From Pseudocercospora fijiensis CIRAD86 (taxonomy: Eukaryota > Ascomycota > Dothideomycetes > Mycosphaerellales > Mycosphaerellaceae), in NCBI RefSeq assembly GCF_000340215.1, contig NW_006921534.1, forward strand, positions 4,525,041-4,589,040: a stretch of 64,000 bases of DNA. Direction: 5' to 3'. Below are positions 1-11,044 of this stretch, piece by piece; within the stretch, counting starts at the first letter, position 1, and every line of letters starts with the position of its first letter. The notes under the pieces were generated by a model that made no database searches, had not been told where the DNA came from, and saw only the letters and a program-made list of their open reading frames with translations. Both the position numbers and the translations under genes were made by a program.

Positions 1-839
1 CTAGTAGATCTTTTATAGATTAGAAGAGCGGCGGTCTAAGGCAAAGTAGCAGATAGATTATAGAGATAGATAAGTAAATCTAGGAGTATCTAGTAAAGGA
101 GGTAGTAGGGATAGCTAGTAAAGGGTTATTATTACGAAGGCAAGTATAGGCATAGGCGTCGGGCTCCTACTATAAGCTCCTATAGTATATACTTCTCTAA
201 GTATAGATAGACTTAGAATAATAATTAACCCTTATAATATAGATATATAATAGTTATCGAGTTCTAAAGATAAAGTACCTTTAAATTAGTTTAGTTTCGA
301 GCAAAGTAATAGCGACGCCGATATAGGTATAGATAGTAGATAGTAAGGCGTACGTAGAGATACGAGATATAAGTAAAGCCTTTATTTAGATTTAGTTAAT
401 TAAGCCTATTTCTATAGAAAGTACGCTAGTAAAAGTAACTAGCATAATAACGACTATAGCTTCTAATTAGCTAAGTATAAGGCGAAAGCTTCGCCCGTAC
501 TTCTAGGTACGCGTAGCCGCCTAGAAGTATATTTTATTCTTATAAATATTATAATATTAACTTTATTACTACTATCGCTATAAAACTCCTAAATTAAGAG
601 AAAATAGGAGGTTACTACTAATATCTAGGCTCTAAAATAGTATAATCTAAACTGTATATAAAGGGGTTGCGTGCTAACTAGATAATTAGCGCGCAAATGC
701 GCGATAAGAATAGTAAAGCGCATGCGTGCTACCTAGGATTAAATTTCCTAGTCGGGATAACCCGCCGACTAACCCCGTACAATAGAGACGCTAAGCATTA
801 CTATCTATAGCTATTGCAGATCTTCAATACTACCCTACG
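1..839. other. RIPed DNA without a recognisable gene
   Basis: This is degraded TpA-rich sequence upstream of copy A. I see no readable protein relic or tandem array here. Confidence 0.6.
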
Positions 840-3837
840 CATTACCCCTAACGACTGCTCGTAATAGTAGGAGACTAAGCTGCACTCAATCGACGGACAA
901 AGGAGCGCAAAAGGGCAAAGGCCGACCGCCTAAAGCAATAGGTATACAACCTCGAGCAACAGTTGTTTAACCTTAACGTTCCAATCCTAGAACGCAACTA
1001 ACGCGAGGTTGCAAGTTACCGAAATAACTAAAATAAGGCCGGTTAGTTTAAAGACACTAATAGTTACATTAAGGCTTTAGAGCAGTTACTTTCGAAAGCT
1101 ACTATAAAGTTACGTACGTCGCAGGCGGGAAGCATACGTACTAGCGGAAAGAAGGTTAGTAGCACTTAGTAGTTAGTATACCCGCTTACTAACATACGGA
1201 AGACTAGGCCTGCTATCGACGTATAGGGCAATACGCTACCTCTATCTACCGAACTAAAGCAACGAGCTTAAGAGTTAGAACCTACCTAGCCTACCTAGTT
1301 ACAGAGTACAAGCTTTAGCGCACCTATTTATAAGAATGTTAGTAATACGGTAGTAGACGAATACCTAGAATAGTACGGCTTCGATACCGAAGAAGAGGAA
1401 GAGGAAGAGTAGGAGCCGAGGCCGTCGACAAAACAGTAGGCGCCGAAACTGTCTAGAACAGAGTAGGCGCTAAGACCGGCGAGAAAAGAGCAGCTTTCTC
1501 TCTAGTAGTCGAAGCGCTACTAAAATTTAGAACACTCCTAAGACGTTACTGCTCCTTAAGACTTATTAGCTCCTCGACATTCGTAGCTTCCTCGACGTTT
1601 AGTAGCTAGTTAAGACTTTGATGCTCGTTAAGATTTACTAGCTCCTCGACATTAGCAGCCTCCTCGACGTTTAGCAGCTCGTTAAGACTTTAATGCTCGT
1701 TAAGATTTGCTAGCTCCTCGATATTCGTAGCCTCCTCGACGTTTAGCAGCTCGTTAAGACTTTAATGCTCGTTAAGATTTGCTAGCTCCTCTAGACTTTA
1801 ATACTCCTCTAGACTTTAATACTAGTTAAGACTTTAATGCTTGTTAAGATTTGCTAGCTCCTCTAGACTTTAATGCTCCTCTAGACTTTAATACTAGTTA
1901 AGACTTTGATGCTAGTTAAGATTTGCTAGCTCTTCTAGGCTTTAATGCTGCTCTAGACTTTAATACTCGTTAAGGCAGTACGTTAGCTGCTTACCTCCTA
2001 ATATCTAGGGTACGAGATAAAATCCCTCGACACCTATTATTTACCTCTAGTCCTCGTAACGGATCTTCTCTAGTATCTGCTTACGGTTAGTAGCCGAAGC
2101 GATCGCTAGACGATACGGAGCCCGTCTCTCTATCTCGACCTAATATAGAGTTATATCTTAGTTCCGATGTAACCGCCCTAATACTACGAGGTCGCTAGAC
2201 AAAGGACCTAAAGCCTCCTCTATTACCGGCACTAGAAGTCGTCCTAGATTTGCGGGATAGTCCAAAATTGCAGCCGCCCCTATTATTCTAGAGACTACGC
2301 ATCGCCGACATAAACGCCGAGCAAGTTAGCGGCAGACTTTAAGCTAATATAAGAGTTCGAAATGATAACTAGTCTTACATTCTACGCCTAAAGCAGCAGT
2401 ATTCTTATACAAAGGCACGAGCTACGAAACGCGATATAGAGATTTAGGGCGAATTGTAGACACCTCCTATAAAGAAGCATAAATAGGATAGGGCTATCTA
2501 GGATTAGCTTTACGACGTAAGTCTGTTATCCCTATCCTAGCCGTATAACGAGAATAATCGCGGCCCGTATACTTCCTCTCTCTATAGAGCTACCTATATT
2601 CTTCCGTTAATAAAAAACTTAGAGCAGTCTATAACTAACCCTTATATCTTTAGAGTCCTACAACCTCCGCCGCGGAGGCTAATACGAAAGCCTATAGTAA
2701 AACCCTTTTAAACTGCTTATAGAACATCTACTATAATTGGCAATATACTAGATGTGCTAACGAGCTTGCGTATCGCTCCTAGCCGTAATCGTATTACTAT
2801 CGGCGGACATTAGTCCGCTTAACTATTATTCGGCGCAGCCGCTCGGGCATCCGCTCGGGCATTAATTGCATCTATATAAGCTTACCGCTCTAAGCAAAAG
2901 ATGTACTATAACCGGGCTAGGGGCGATAGTGTCGCTATAATTAATGCACCTACGGAACATTCTCGATAGTACGAGCGACGCATTTATACTACGAGGCTCT
3001 TCGTACCCTCTATAGATAATATAACGCTCCTCGGCGAAGACATGAATTAGCGACCCGTCTATCCCTCCCGGTACCGCGCTCTATAGGTATAGTATATCGG
3101 ATATCACTTCTCTAGATTAGGCCTTAATCTGCAATCTCGTAGTAAGTATACGATTGCAGATACCGACTTCGAAAAGATCCAAACCTTCTATTACGAATTT
3201 GCTTTTATACTACTATTGAAAGCGAACGGGAAGCCTCTACGTATATTTCAAGCTATAGGTAGCACCTATATTCGTAGTATACTTTCTAGCTATAGTTACT
3301 CAATCTAATATGTATTTGTCGCATTTTTAATATGTCTCTTTATACCTATATAGGAACAATTCTTGTAGGAATCTATTCTACATTTTCAGAGAGAGTTAGC
3401 CCGAAAACTTAGATCGGAAGTACTATTATAATAGAAAGGGTCGCTCTCGTAAAGGAAAGGACTATCGCTATAACACTCCCTATCTAGACCTATTATATAT
3501 AGGGGATAAGGAACGCAATAATGCCTATACGTAGATAAACCTTCTTATTATATAGCGTAGACTAGACTATCTCGAGTGCCGAGAGGAGGGCTGCGACTTT
3601 AAAGGAGATCGGCTAGCATTTATTAGACATATAGTTCTTAATTACATTATATCGGATAAAAGAGCAACATATAATTGCAAAGCATTGTTATGCGATAGAG
3701 GATGCAGTATCAACCTTGCACAATTGTCTACCGAGCAGTTAAGGAAGCACTTTATAACACGTACTACTAGTATATATAGAAAACATCGAGAGCTTAATTA
3801 CGAGGTAGACTTAGTATTTAGAGAGGGTAAGGAGTAA
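840..3837 (+). pseudogene. ORF1 relic, copy A (bZIP-like start, Cys/His-rich end)
   Basis: Around 890-1,080 one frame, with TAG/TAA read as Gln/Trp, gives a strongly basic stretch followed by a leucine-rich coiled coil, resembling a bZIP region. Further on, 2,300-2,460 and 3,105-3,290 give coding-like stretches in changing frames. The end is best preserved: from 3,556 to the TAA at 3,835-3,837 there are 93 open codons, with Cys pairs in CREEGC, CDRGC and several His. Copy B keeps the same C-terminus, so it is a real coding end. The Cys/His spacing resembles a zinc finger but matches no family that I can name with confidence. RIP stops and frame changes make it non-functional. Confidence 0.55.
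1550..1985. repeat. Imperfect tandem array in copy A ORF1
   Basis: Short modules such as GTTAAGACTTTAATGCTC and GCTAGCTCCTC alternate in a loose higher-order repeat. The same array sits at the matching place in copy B, so it belongs to the ancestral unit. Confidence 0.7.
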
Positions 3838-3894
3838 CATTAATAGTCTGAAATGCTTATAGTTGTAATTAGGGTCTGTTCGTAGTAGTCCTTA

Positions 3895-4150
3895 GCAGTA
3901 AGGCGAAAGAAAAAAACTTAAGCGAAAGTTTTAAGTAAGGGGAAAAAACCTTAAGCGAAAGTTTTAAGTAAGGGGAAAAAACCTTAAGTAAAAGGTTTAA
4001 GTAAGGGGAAAAAACCTTGAGTAAAAGTTTTAAGTAAGGGGAAAAAACCTTAAGTAAAAGTTTTAAGTAAGGGGAAAAAACCTTAAGTAAAAGTTTTAAG
4101 TAAGGCGAAAGAAACTTTAAGTAAAAATTTAAAGTAAAAGTTAGGTAGGG
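3895..4150. repeat. 33-bp minisatellite, copy A only
   Basis: About seven copies of a 33-bp unit, each made of a GGGGAAAAAACCTTAAG part and an AAGTTTTAAGTAA part. It begins just after the ORF1 stop. The equivalent place in copy B (16,740-17,050) has no such array. Confidence 0.85.
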
Positions 4151-4189
4151 CAAGAACTTTTAGCCGTAGCTTCTTACACGTTAGTAGCT

Positions 4190-6140
4190 CCAATTAGGAT
4201 ACTATTACGCCGCTACTAGCTGCAACACCTTAGCGCCGTTACTTTATAGATAACGATGTCGATACACTCGTCGCATAGTTATTTGTTCCCTATAACGACG
4301 CGCTATCCGCAAATTATTCCGACTACATAGTAGGAAATAGCACGACAAAGCATTATATACGCTTATAGCTAATAGGATTCTATAGGTTAGCAAAACAAGC
4401 CTATAAAGGAAGCGAAAGTCCTTAATCGCTATATAAGAAATTAGGGCCCTTAGAAGGATAATAATAACAAGAAGGAGCAGTATCGCGCCGCCGTAGAATT
4501 TTGCCTCCGCTACCTAAGTAGCGCTGTTAGTCTAGGTGTATCGTAATTCGATATCCGCAAAGTGTAGTCTATCTTTATTAAGCAATAGGCAGGCCCTAAA
4601 GATACACTTAAGCGCGAGCCTACCTAAACACCTGCGCTATTATCTAGCCGCCGCCTAAGACCTACAAAATTGCTAGCGAGCGCATTAAAGACAATATTAA
4701 ACAATAAGGCGGCGAGTAAAGTCCTTCTAACAGAAGCAAACCCTAGCGGCGGGGATATAGATAGCGTCTAGGATTAGGGTAGTCGAGACTTTGCTACTAG
4801 TCGAAAAATCCTAATACTGTAAATAAGATCAATGTTTACTACATCTATTAGAAGATACAAGACGTACTAGGCTAGGAATACCTATACTATTACGCTAGCC
4901 GTAGTCGATCGGTTAGATATAGTGCTTGTCGCATAGCTATTCTATAGACTATTTACGATGCTAGAGGTAGCAAATCTTAGGTAAGCGCCTTCTACGACTC
5001 CTAAGACATTTATGCCTTTATATAATCGTAGATCGCTGTACGCAAATTTGTCGTATAACAGCCTCTAGTATTAGTTAGAGTCTAAGTTTTATATTACTAA
5101 CTAGTTAGATATCGTAATAGCAGTAGTAAACCTAGGCGAGGACGATACGAATAAGATTACCGATAACGGTAAGTTCGAAGCCGCCGTCTCTAAGTGTAGT
5201 AGATACGATACCGCTACTATTAAAATTCTGCTATTTATCGGTTAGGAGGCGGAGCTATAAGAATACGAGACAGATTTTGTCGAGTAGACAAGCAAGAAAT
5301 TCGAGAATAAGGCTCGCGCGACATTTAGCCGAGACATTAATAGGCATATCGAGAAGAAGCGGAAAACGAATACGAGCAGTCCGATCGCTATAACTACTAG
5401 AGCTTTAGTAGAGTCGGAAGACTTATAGCTAAGAGAGAAGCTACTATTTAATCTAGAGATATCGCAAGCTTTACGATAGTAGTATACCGGCTTGCAATCG
5501 AAGGCATCGACACCGTCGCCTAACGATAAGCCTCCTATTCTATCCGGTAGAGTTCTACCGAAGGTTGTTAACCTTAGAGATCTTAAGTTACCGCCTGCCC
5601 CTACGCCGGTATCTTTATAGCAGGCTTAAGGTTCTAGACTTAATGCAAACAGTTATACGTCGACTGCAACTACTACCGCGCCGAATGCTCTAGCCGTACC
5701 CTCTACGCCTTAAGAGAATGCTTAAGAGAATGCTTAAGAGAATACTTAAGAGAATGCTTAAGAGAATGCTTAAGAGAATACTTAAGAGAATGCTTAAGAG
5801 AATACTTAAGAGAATGCTTAAGAGAATACTTAATAGAATCCTTAAGAGAATGCTTAACAGAATCCTAAAGAGAATGCTTAACAGAATCCTAAAGAGAATA
5901 CTTAAGAGAATCCTTAAGAGAATTCTTAAGAGAATGCTTAATGTTCTAGACTTAAGGAAAATAGTTAAGGGTCGACTACAAACACTGCCGTATCGAATGC
6001 TTTAGCCGTGCCCTCTATATCTTAAAAGAATACTCAAAGTTCTAGACTTAAGGAAAATAGTTAAGAGTCGACTATAGATACTGCCGCGCCGGGAGCTCTA
6101 CCCGGGATCTTCGCTCTTCGAGAAAGTTATTTAAATATAT
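4190..6140 (+). pseudogene. ORF2 relic, copy A (ends in QENA repeats)
   Basis: Reading TAG/TAA as Gln/Trp gives a long coding-like frame through about 5,100-5,480, with stretches such as VNLGEDDTNKITDNGKFEA and TFSRDINRHIEKKRK. The last part is the 12-bp array whose units encode Gln-Glu-Asn-Ala after CAA has become TAA. The ORF2 end and the SNF2 relic that follows run on the same strand and could once have been one spliced protein. I do not recognise a domain in ORF2. Confidence 0.45.
5715..5945 (+). repeat. 12-bp QENA-encoding array, copy A
   Basis: Around 19 copies of a 12-bp unit, mostly TAAGAGAATGCT. In the ORF2 frame each unit reads stop-Glu-Asn-Ala (or Thr/Pro), and restoring CAA from TAA gives Gln-Glu-Asn-Ala. 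The unit is a multiple of three, as expected inside a coding sequence. Confidence 0.8.
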
Positions 6141-6143
6141 AGA

Positions 6144-8760
6144 TTGAGTAAAGGTCTTAATAATAGTCTAACGAGAAACGGAAGAGGGTTAGATAGCGGT
6201 GAACGTATACGAGATCGTTATACTCGTACTAGGCCGCTCGACTCTAATACTAACTCGGAGCCTATAAGGAATAGTAGGACTACTAGACGCGCTCGGTCTA
6301 GGGTTAATGTAGATATAGGCAATCCGGAGCCGGACGACCTAGAGGAGCAGGCAGAGGCGACCTCTTATATTCTAAGTTAGACCTATAAAGAGCTCCTCGA
6401 CCGTATTAAGCAAACCTAGGTAGGGGATCTTAACTAGAGTTATACTACCGAGTTAGAGCAGATAAAGGGACCGTACATTAAACACATCTACCTATGCCTA
6501 CAACTAGCACCGCATCTTTTCGTATATCTATGTATACGTATTCCCCTACCGGGCTTAGAGGTAAAGCTATACGCCTAGTATGTACCTAAAGCTACTTAGC
6601 TTGTATTCTACCGACCGTAGTATGCTCAAGAAGCCTAGGGAATCTTAGGCGACATTATAGGTCTCGGTAAGACTATAGAGCAACTTATAGTCTTCGTTTT
6701 CGATAGGTAGATTGCCGATATACTTAAAGACTACGATTGGAAGAAAATGATAGAGAGGCATACCTTCTATAGGGTACGGAAAATTCGGAATACCTATCTG
6801 CGAATAAGTTCTCTATCCCCTATAGATATAAGCAGCGCGACCTATAGCGTAGTTTTAGGCTTCGTAGAGGCATTATAGCTCTGTGCCTAACTGTCGTATT
6901 AAAACCCGACGCTATAGGGAAATTCCTTACTTATACGAACTTCGAGGAGCTAGGCATTAGACTATACGGCTTCGGCCCGCCTAATATAGATAATACGAAA
7001 GAGGAAATGGATAGTATTAAGCTCTTTAAAAGGCAGACGTAATAGGCTTTAGGGCTAATCGCGTCTATACTCCTAAGGTAGATAAGTACCCGAAAGGAAT
7101 TAGCTAGCCGGGCTCTACGCAAAATCCAATTATTACTAAGGCGCCCCTCGGTCTATATAAGAAGCTCGTATTCGTACTAAAGGGTGGTTTCTATATATCC
7201 TACGAGAACTAGAATTTCTCTGTTACGACCGTATAGCTTAGGAGGACCTAAGAGGGCAGGCCTTACGCAAATAGCTCGACTAATTCGAAAACCGCGACCT
7301 ATAACACTCTTCTAGTTAGAGCTATCGCAGTAGACGAGGCTAACGAGGAATTTAGAATATATACGAATAGCATAAGTACGCTTTACAAGCTAAGCGGGAA
7401 CTGTAATACGAAATGTGTAGTATATTTCGTAATAGGCACCCTAATCGCTAGAACGTAGAGGCTAATAGTTAAACAGTTTAGAGTCTTCGACATCTTAGGT
7501 CGTTATAGCAATAAGGAGAGTCTAAGATTCCTACCTAGGAAAAGAAGTTAAAGCATACAACGAGTTTAGAGGTAAGACTCTAGGCGAGGGCTTTAAGAGG
7601 ATAATCGGTCGCTACGAGAAAGCTTTAGGTAGAGAGCCTTAGAGAAAATAATTCCCTTAAGGAACCTGAAATCCTTATAGCTAAATTACCTATACTAGTG
7701 TTAAGGGACCTTCTTATACTACGGACATGCAAATCGGCCTAGCTATCTAACGCAATAAAACCCTAATAGAAGAAGTAACCCTTAGAGGATACAGCGGAGG
7801 ACCTTATAAACACCTAGCTACGTCGAGATATCATCGATAAACTAACTATACGGACGTAGAAGCTAGAGTAAAACATTGCCCGGGGATCGATTTAGAAATA
7901 AACATTGCTAGGGGTTTTAGAAGAATCAAATTCCTATAGCTCTAGCAGAGCTGGAAACAAAACTGTCCTATCGACTCTACTATCTAAAGATAAGGGCGGC
8001 CTTACCTTAGCGACTCGGATAAGTAACTAGGTACGGGCGAACTATAATAAGGGCCTTAAGAAGTTCCTTAAGGACAAGAACGAAGAGATAAAGAAGCAAG
8101 GCTACGCGCTGTTATCTACTAAGGAGCAGGAAACAGAATTTACGATAAAGGAGATTGATTCTTTCAGCTAGCTAAGCAAGCCTAAAAAGGACCTATATAC
8201 TCACTCCCTTAACGAGATTATAGAAAGCCTACGCATTAAGGACATTATCTCGGAGCTTAAGAAGCAGACGGCTAACACCGTTAAAGATAATAAGGGCTAT
8301 AAGGCTATAGTAATGAGGTATTCTAATATAGTAGCTTACACTATCGATCTAGTAAGCTCTACGTTCGTAAATAAGAGCTAAAGCAATATACTAACACTTC
8401 TATCTAGGCGTGCAAGAAGGCTAGTCTAAAGTCGTAGCTTTTCAACTCTAGAGTGCCGAAGGATACTAACTAGCGATTACAATTAATCGTAGAGTTCAAT
8501 CGGTCCTAGACGTCGGGCGTAGACATTCTCGTCTGCTCTGTATATATAGCTAGGCGTGTTCGTAACGTGATCTAAGCGAACCCGATAATTGTAGCGGACC
8601 TTGACTATTGTTATACGTATTATAATTAAGTTGAGAGTATATAAGCTATAGACTAGTTCTTCGAATACGTCGCCCTCTAGTAGATAATTATCGTTCGTTT
8701 CTAAACGTAATAAGGCGTCTAGTACGATGTGCTCTCGTCCTAGCTTATAGACTATCTTTA
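6144..8760 (+). pseudogene. SNF2-family ATPase relic, copy A
   Basis: The ATP-binding motif I is plain: GILGDIIGLGKTIEQL, with GLGKT at 6,660-6,674. It is preceded by a stretch like the SNF2 Q-motif region (KLYA, then RP.YA.EAGG with RIP stops). The downstream half holds the helicase C-terminal landmark GVDILV followed by an AD-L-D stretch near 8,520-8,610. The order fits a SNF2/Rad5-type double-RecA ATPase of about 870 codons. Interruptions are almost all TAG/TAA. Motif VI is not clear in this copy. The gene is dead. Confidence 0.6.
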
Positions 8761-9030
8761 GTAGGAATAGGGAGAGGTATTATAAAGATCTCGTTAGCCG
8801 GTTGTTAAGCTTGTCTACCGATAACGATGTTAGAGCAGTTTAGTTTATAATTAACAGTTGCCGCGTAATCCGTTAGTACGGTAACTACCGATTCGTATAC
8901 CTCGACTATCTAGCGTACGCGTTTAATCGTCTATACTAGGCAAGCGACCTTCATTTTTCTATATGCTTTGCGTACCCTTAGTCCTACTAGTCTCGGTCTT
9001 CCGTTATAGAGCAATGTACGAGGCAAGGCT
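8651..9030. other. RIPed spacer without a recognisable gene
   Basis: Degraded sequence between copy A and the 17-bp array. The first part may be the SNF2 C-terminus of copy A, but I could not confirm it. Confidence 0.5.
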
Positions 9031-10311
9031 ATAAAGGTTAAGATCTTTAAGGGTCTAAGAACTTTAAAGGTCTAAGAACTTTAAAGGTTAAGAACTTTGA
9101 AGGTTAAGAACTTTACAGGTTAAGATCTTTAAGGGTCTAAGATCTTTAAAGGTTAAGAACTTTGAAGGTCAAGATCTTTAAGGGTCTAAGATCTTTAAAG
9201 GTCTAAGAACTTTAAAGGTCTAAGAACTTTAAAGGTCAAGATCTTTAAGGGTCTAAGAACTTTAAAGGTCTAAGAACTTTAAAGGTCTAAGAACTTTGAA
9301 GGTTAAGATCTTTAAGGGTCTAAGAACTTTAAAGGTCTAAGAACTTTAAAGGTCTAAGAACTTTGAAGGTTAAGAACTTTGAAGGTTAAGATCTTTAAGG
9401 ATCTAAGATCTTTAAAGGTCTAAGATCTTTAAAGGTCTAAGAACTTTAAAGGTCTAAGAACTTTAAAGGTTAAGATCTTTAAGGGTCTAAGAACTTTGAA
9501 GGTCTAAGAACTTTAAAGGTCTAAGAACTTTGAAGGTTAAGAACTTTAAAGGTTAAGATCTTTGAGGGTCTAAGAACTTTGAAGGTCTAAGAACTTTAAA
9601 GGTCTAAGAACTTTGAAGGTTAAGATCTTTAAGGGTCTAAGAACTTTAAAGGTTTAAGAACTTTAAAGGTCTAAGAACTTTAAAGGTCAAGAACTTTAAA
9701 GGTTAAGATCTTTAAGGGTCTAAGATCTTTAAAGGTCTAAGATCTTTAAAGGTCTAAGAACTTTAAAGGTCTAAGAACTTTAAAGGTTAAGATCTTTAAG
9801 GGTCTAAGAACTTTGAAGGTCTAAGAACTTTAAAGGTCTAAGAACTTTGAAGGTTAAGAACTTTAAAGGTTAAGAACTTTGAAGGTTAAGAACTTTAAAG
9901 GTCTAAGAACTTTAAAGGTCTAAGAACTTTGAAGGTCAAGAACTTTAAAGGTCTAAGATCTTTAAGGGTCTAAGAATTCTAAGGGTTAAGAATTTTAAGG
10001 GTCTAGAATTTTAAGGGTCTAAGAACTTTAAGGGTCTAAGAACTTTAAAGGTTAAGAACTTTAAGGGTCTAGAATTTTAAGGGTCTAGAATTTTAAGGGT
10101 TTAAGATCTTTGAGGGTCCTAGAACTTTAAGGGTCTAAGAATTTTGAAGGTTAAGAATTTTAAGGGTCTAGAATTTTAAGGGTCTAAGAATTCTAAGGGT
10201 TAAGAATTTTAAGGGTCTAAGAATTTTAAAGGTTAAGAATTTTAAAGGTTAAGAATTTTAAGGGTCTAGAATTTTAAGGGTCTAAGAATTTTAAGGGTTA
10301 AGAATTTTAAG
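9031..10311. repeat. 16-17 bp minisatellite, left part
   Basis: Around 75 head-to-tail copies of units like GGTCTAAGAACTTTAAA (17 bp) and GGTTAAGAACTTTAAA (16 bp). The first three quarters favour AAGATCTTTAA/AAGAACTTTAA variants; after about 9,960 the unit shifts to AGAATTTTAAGG forms, showing local homogenisation. It is interrupted by the MITE at 10,314 and continues after it. Confidence 0.95.
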
Positions 10312-10313
10312 TA

Positions 10314-10681
10314 GACCCCGCAGTGGTTCGGTTTCCGAACCACTAAACGTATATAGTTTGGTTTCTTGGCGGTACCCCTCCGGTTTGGTTCCGGTTTGGT
10401 TTTTTGCCCCGCTAGTCTAAGCTAGTTTCCGAGCAAACTGCGACGACATGCGACGACCTCGGAACGAGTCCGGGACGCGACGGGGGCCCTATATTATACA
10501 CGCTATACGATTGCATCTGTGTTTCGGGCTGTTTAGACGTGTTTTGGGATGGGTTTTTGTCCGTAGCCGGCACGTAGCCGGCAAACCGGTCCGTGCACCG
10601 GTTTCTTAGCAAACCAAACCAAACCAAACTAGAATTTCGGCTTGGCAAACCAAACCAAACCAACCCGGACCACTGCGGGGT
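10314..10681. mobile_element. 368-bp MITE with TA target duplication
   Basis: The ends are inverted repeats: the left end begins GACCCCGCAGTGGTTCGG and the right end is its reverse complement with one mismatch. TA dinucleotides flank both ends (10,312-10,313 and 10,682-10,683), fitting a Tc1/mariner-type target. The array of 17-bp units continues directly on either side. The interior is rich in AACCAAACC-type motifs and has ordinary CpA/TpG content, so it escaped RIP. There is no transposase frame, so it must be non-autonomous. The CAGTGGT core also resembles some hAT ends, but no 8-bp direct duplication is present. Confidence 0.8.
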
Positions 10682-10683
10682 CT

Positions 10684-10912
10684 AATTTTAAGGGTCTAGA
10701 ATTTTAAGGGTCTAGAATTTTAAGGGTCTAAGAATTCTAAGGGTTAAGAATTTTAAGGGTCTAGAATTCTAAGGGTCTAAGAACTTTAAGGGTCTAAGAA
10801 CTTTAAAGGTTAAGAACTTTAAGGGTCTAGAATTTTGAGGGTCTAGAATTTTAAGGGTCTAAGATCTTTAAGGGTCCTAGAACTTTAAGGGTCTAAGAAT
10901 TTTAAGGGTCCA
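10684..10912. repeat. 16-17 bp minisatellite, right part
   Basis: Around 14 more units of the array at 9,031-10,311, mostly AGAATTTTAAGGGTCT forms, continuing past the MITE. Confidence 0.9.
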
Positions 10913-11044
10913 ATTTTTAAGATTTTTGCTAATATAACTCTAAGTAAATACGGAAGCTATGTTCGCTATATAGGCTAGCAGGTCTTAGTTTCGCTTTCGC
11001 TACTTACACCGCGTACCGCGTAAAGGTGCCTACTATTCGCGCGG

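Larger units (their letters stand above)
1085..8650 (+). repeat. Large direct repeat, copy A
   Basis: This unit matches copy B (13,781-21,510) in the same orientation, at an offset that drifts from about 12,700 to 12,910 bases. Matching landmarks are the block starting near 1,085, the ORF1 stop at 3,835-3,837, the 12-bp array near 5,717, the GLGKT codons at 6,660-6,674 and the block near 8,400-8,600. The copies differ by many point changes and by indels, including a 33-bp minisatellite found only here. Both are RIPed, so duplication presumably preceded or triggered the mutation. I saw neither long terminal repeats nor terminal inverted repeats, so the class of element is unknown. Confidence 0.85.

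Noticed and set aside
840..8760. DNMT5-type methyltransferase-SNF2 fusion
   Set aside because: I looked for cytosine methyltransferase motifs such as the PCQ loop upstream of the SNF2 relic and saw none.
10412..10663. 83-codon frame inside the MITE
   Set aside because: It spans the internal AACCAAACC motifs, has no domain and no support beyond being open.
10306..10690. hAT-type element with 8-bp target duplication
   Set aside because: The eight bases outside CAGTGGT are inverted, not direct, copies, so they belong to the terminal inverted repeats. TA fits the target duplication better.
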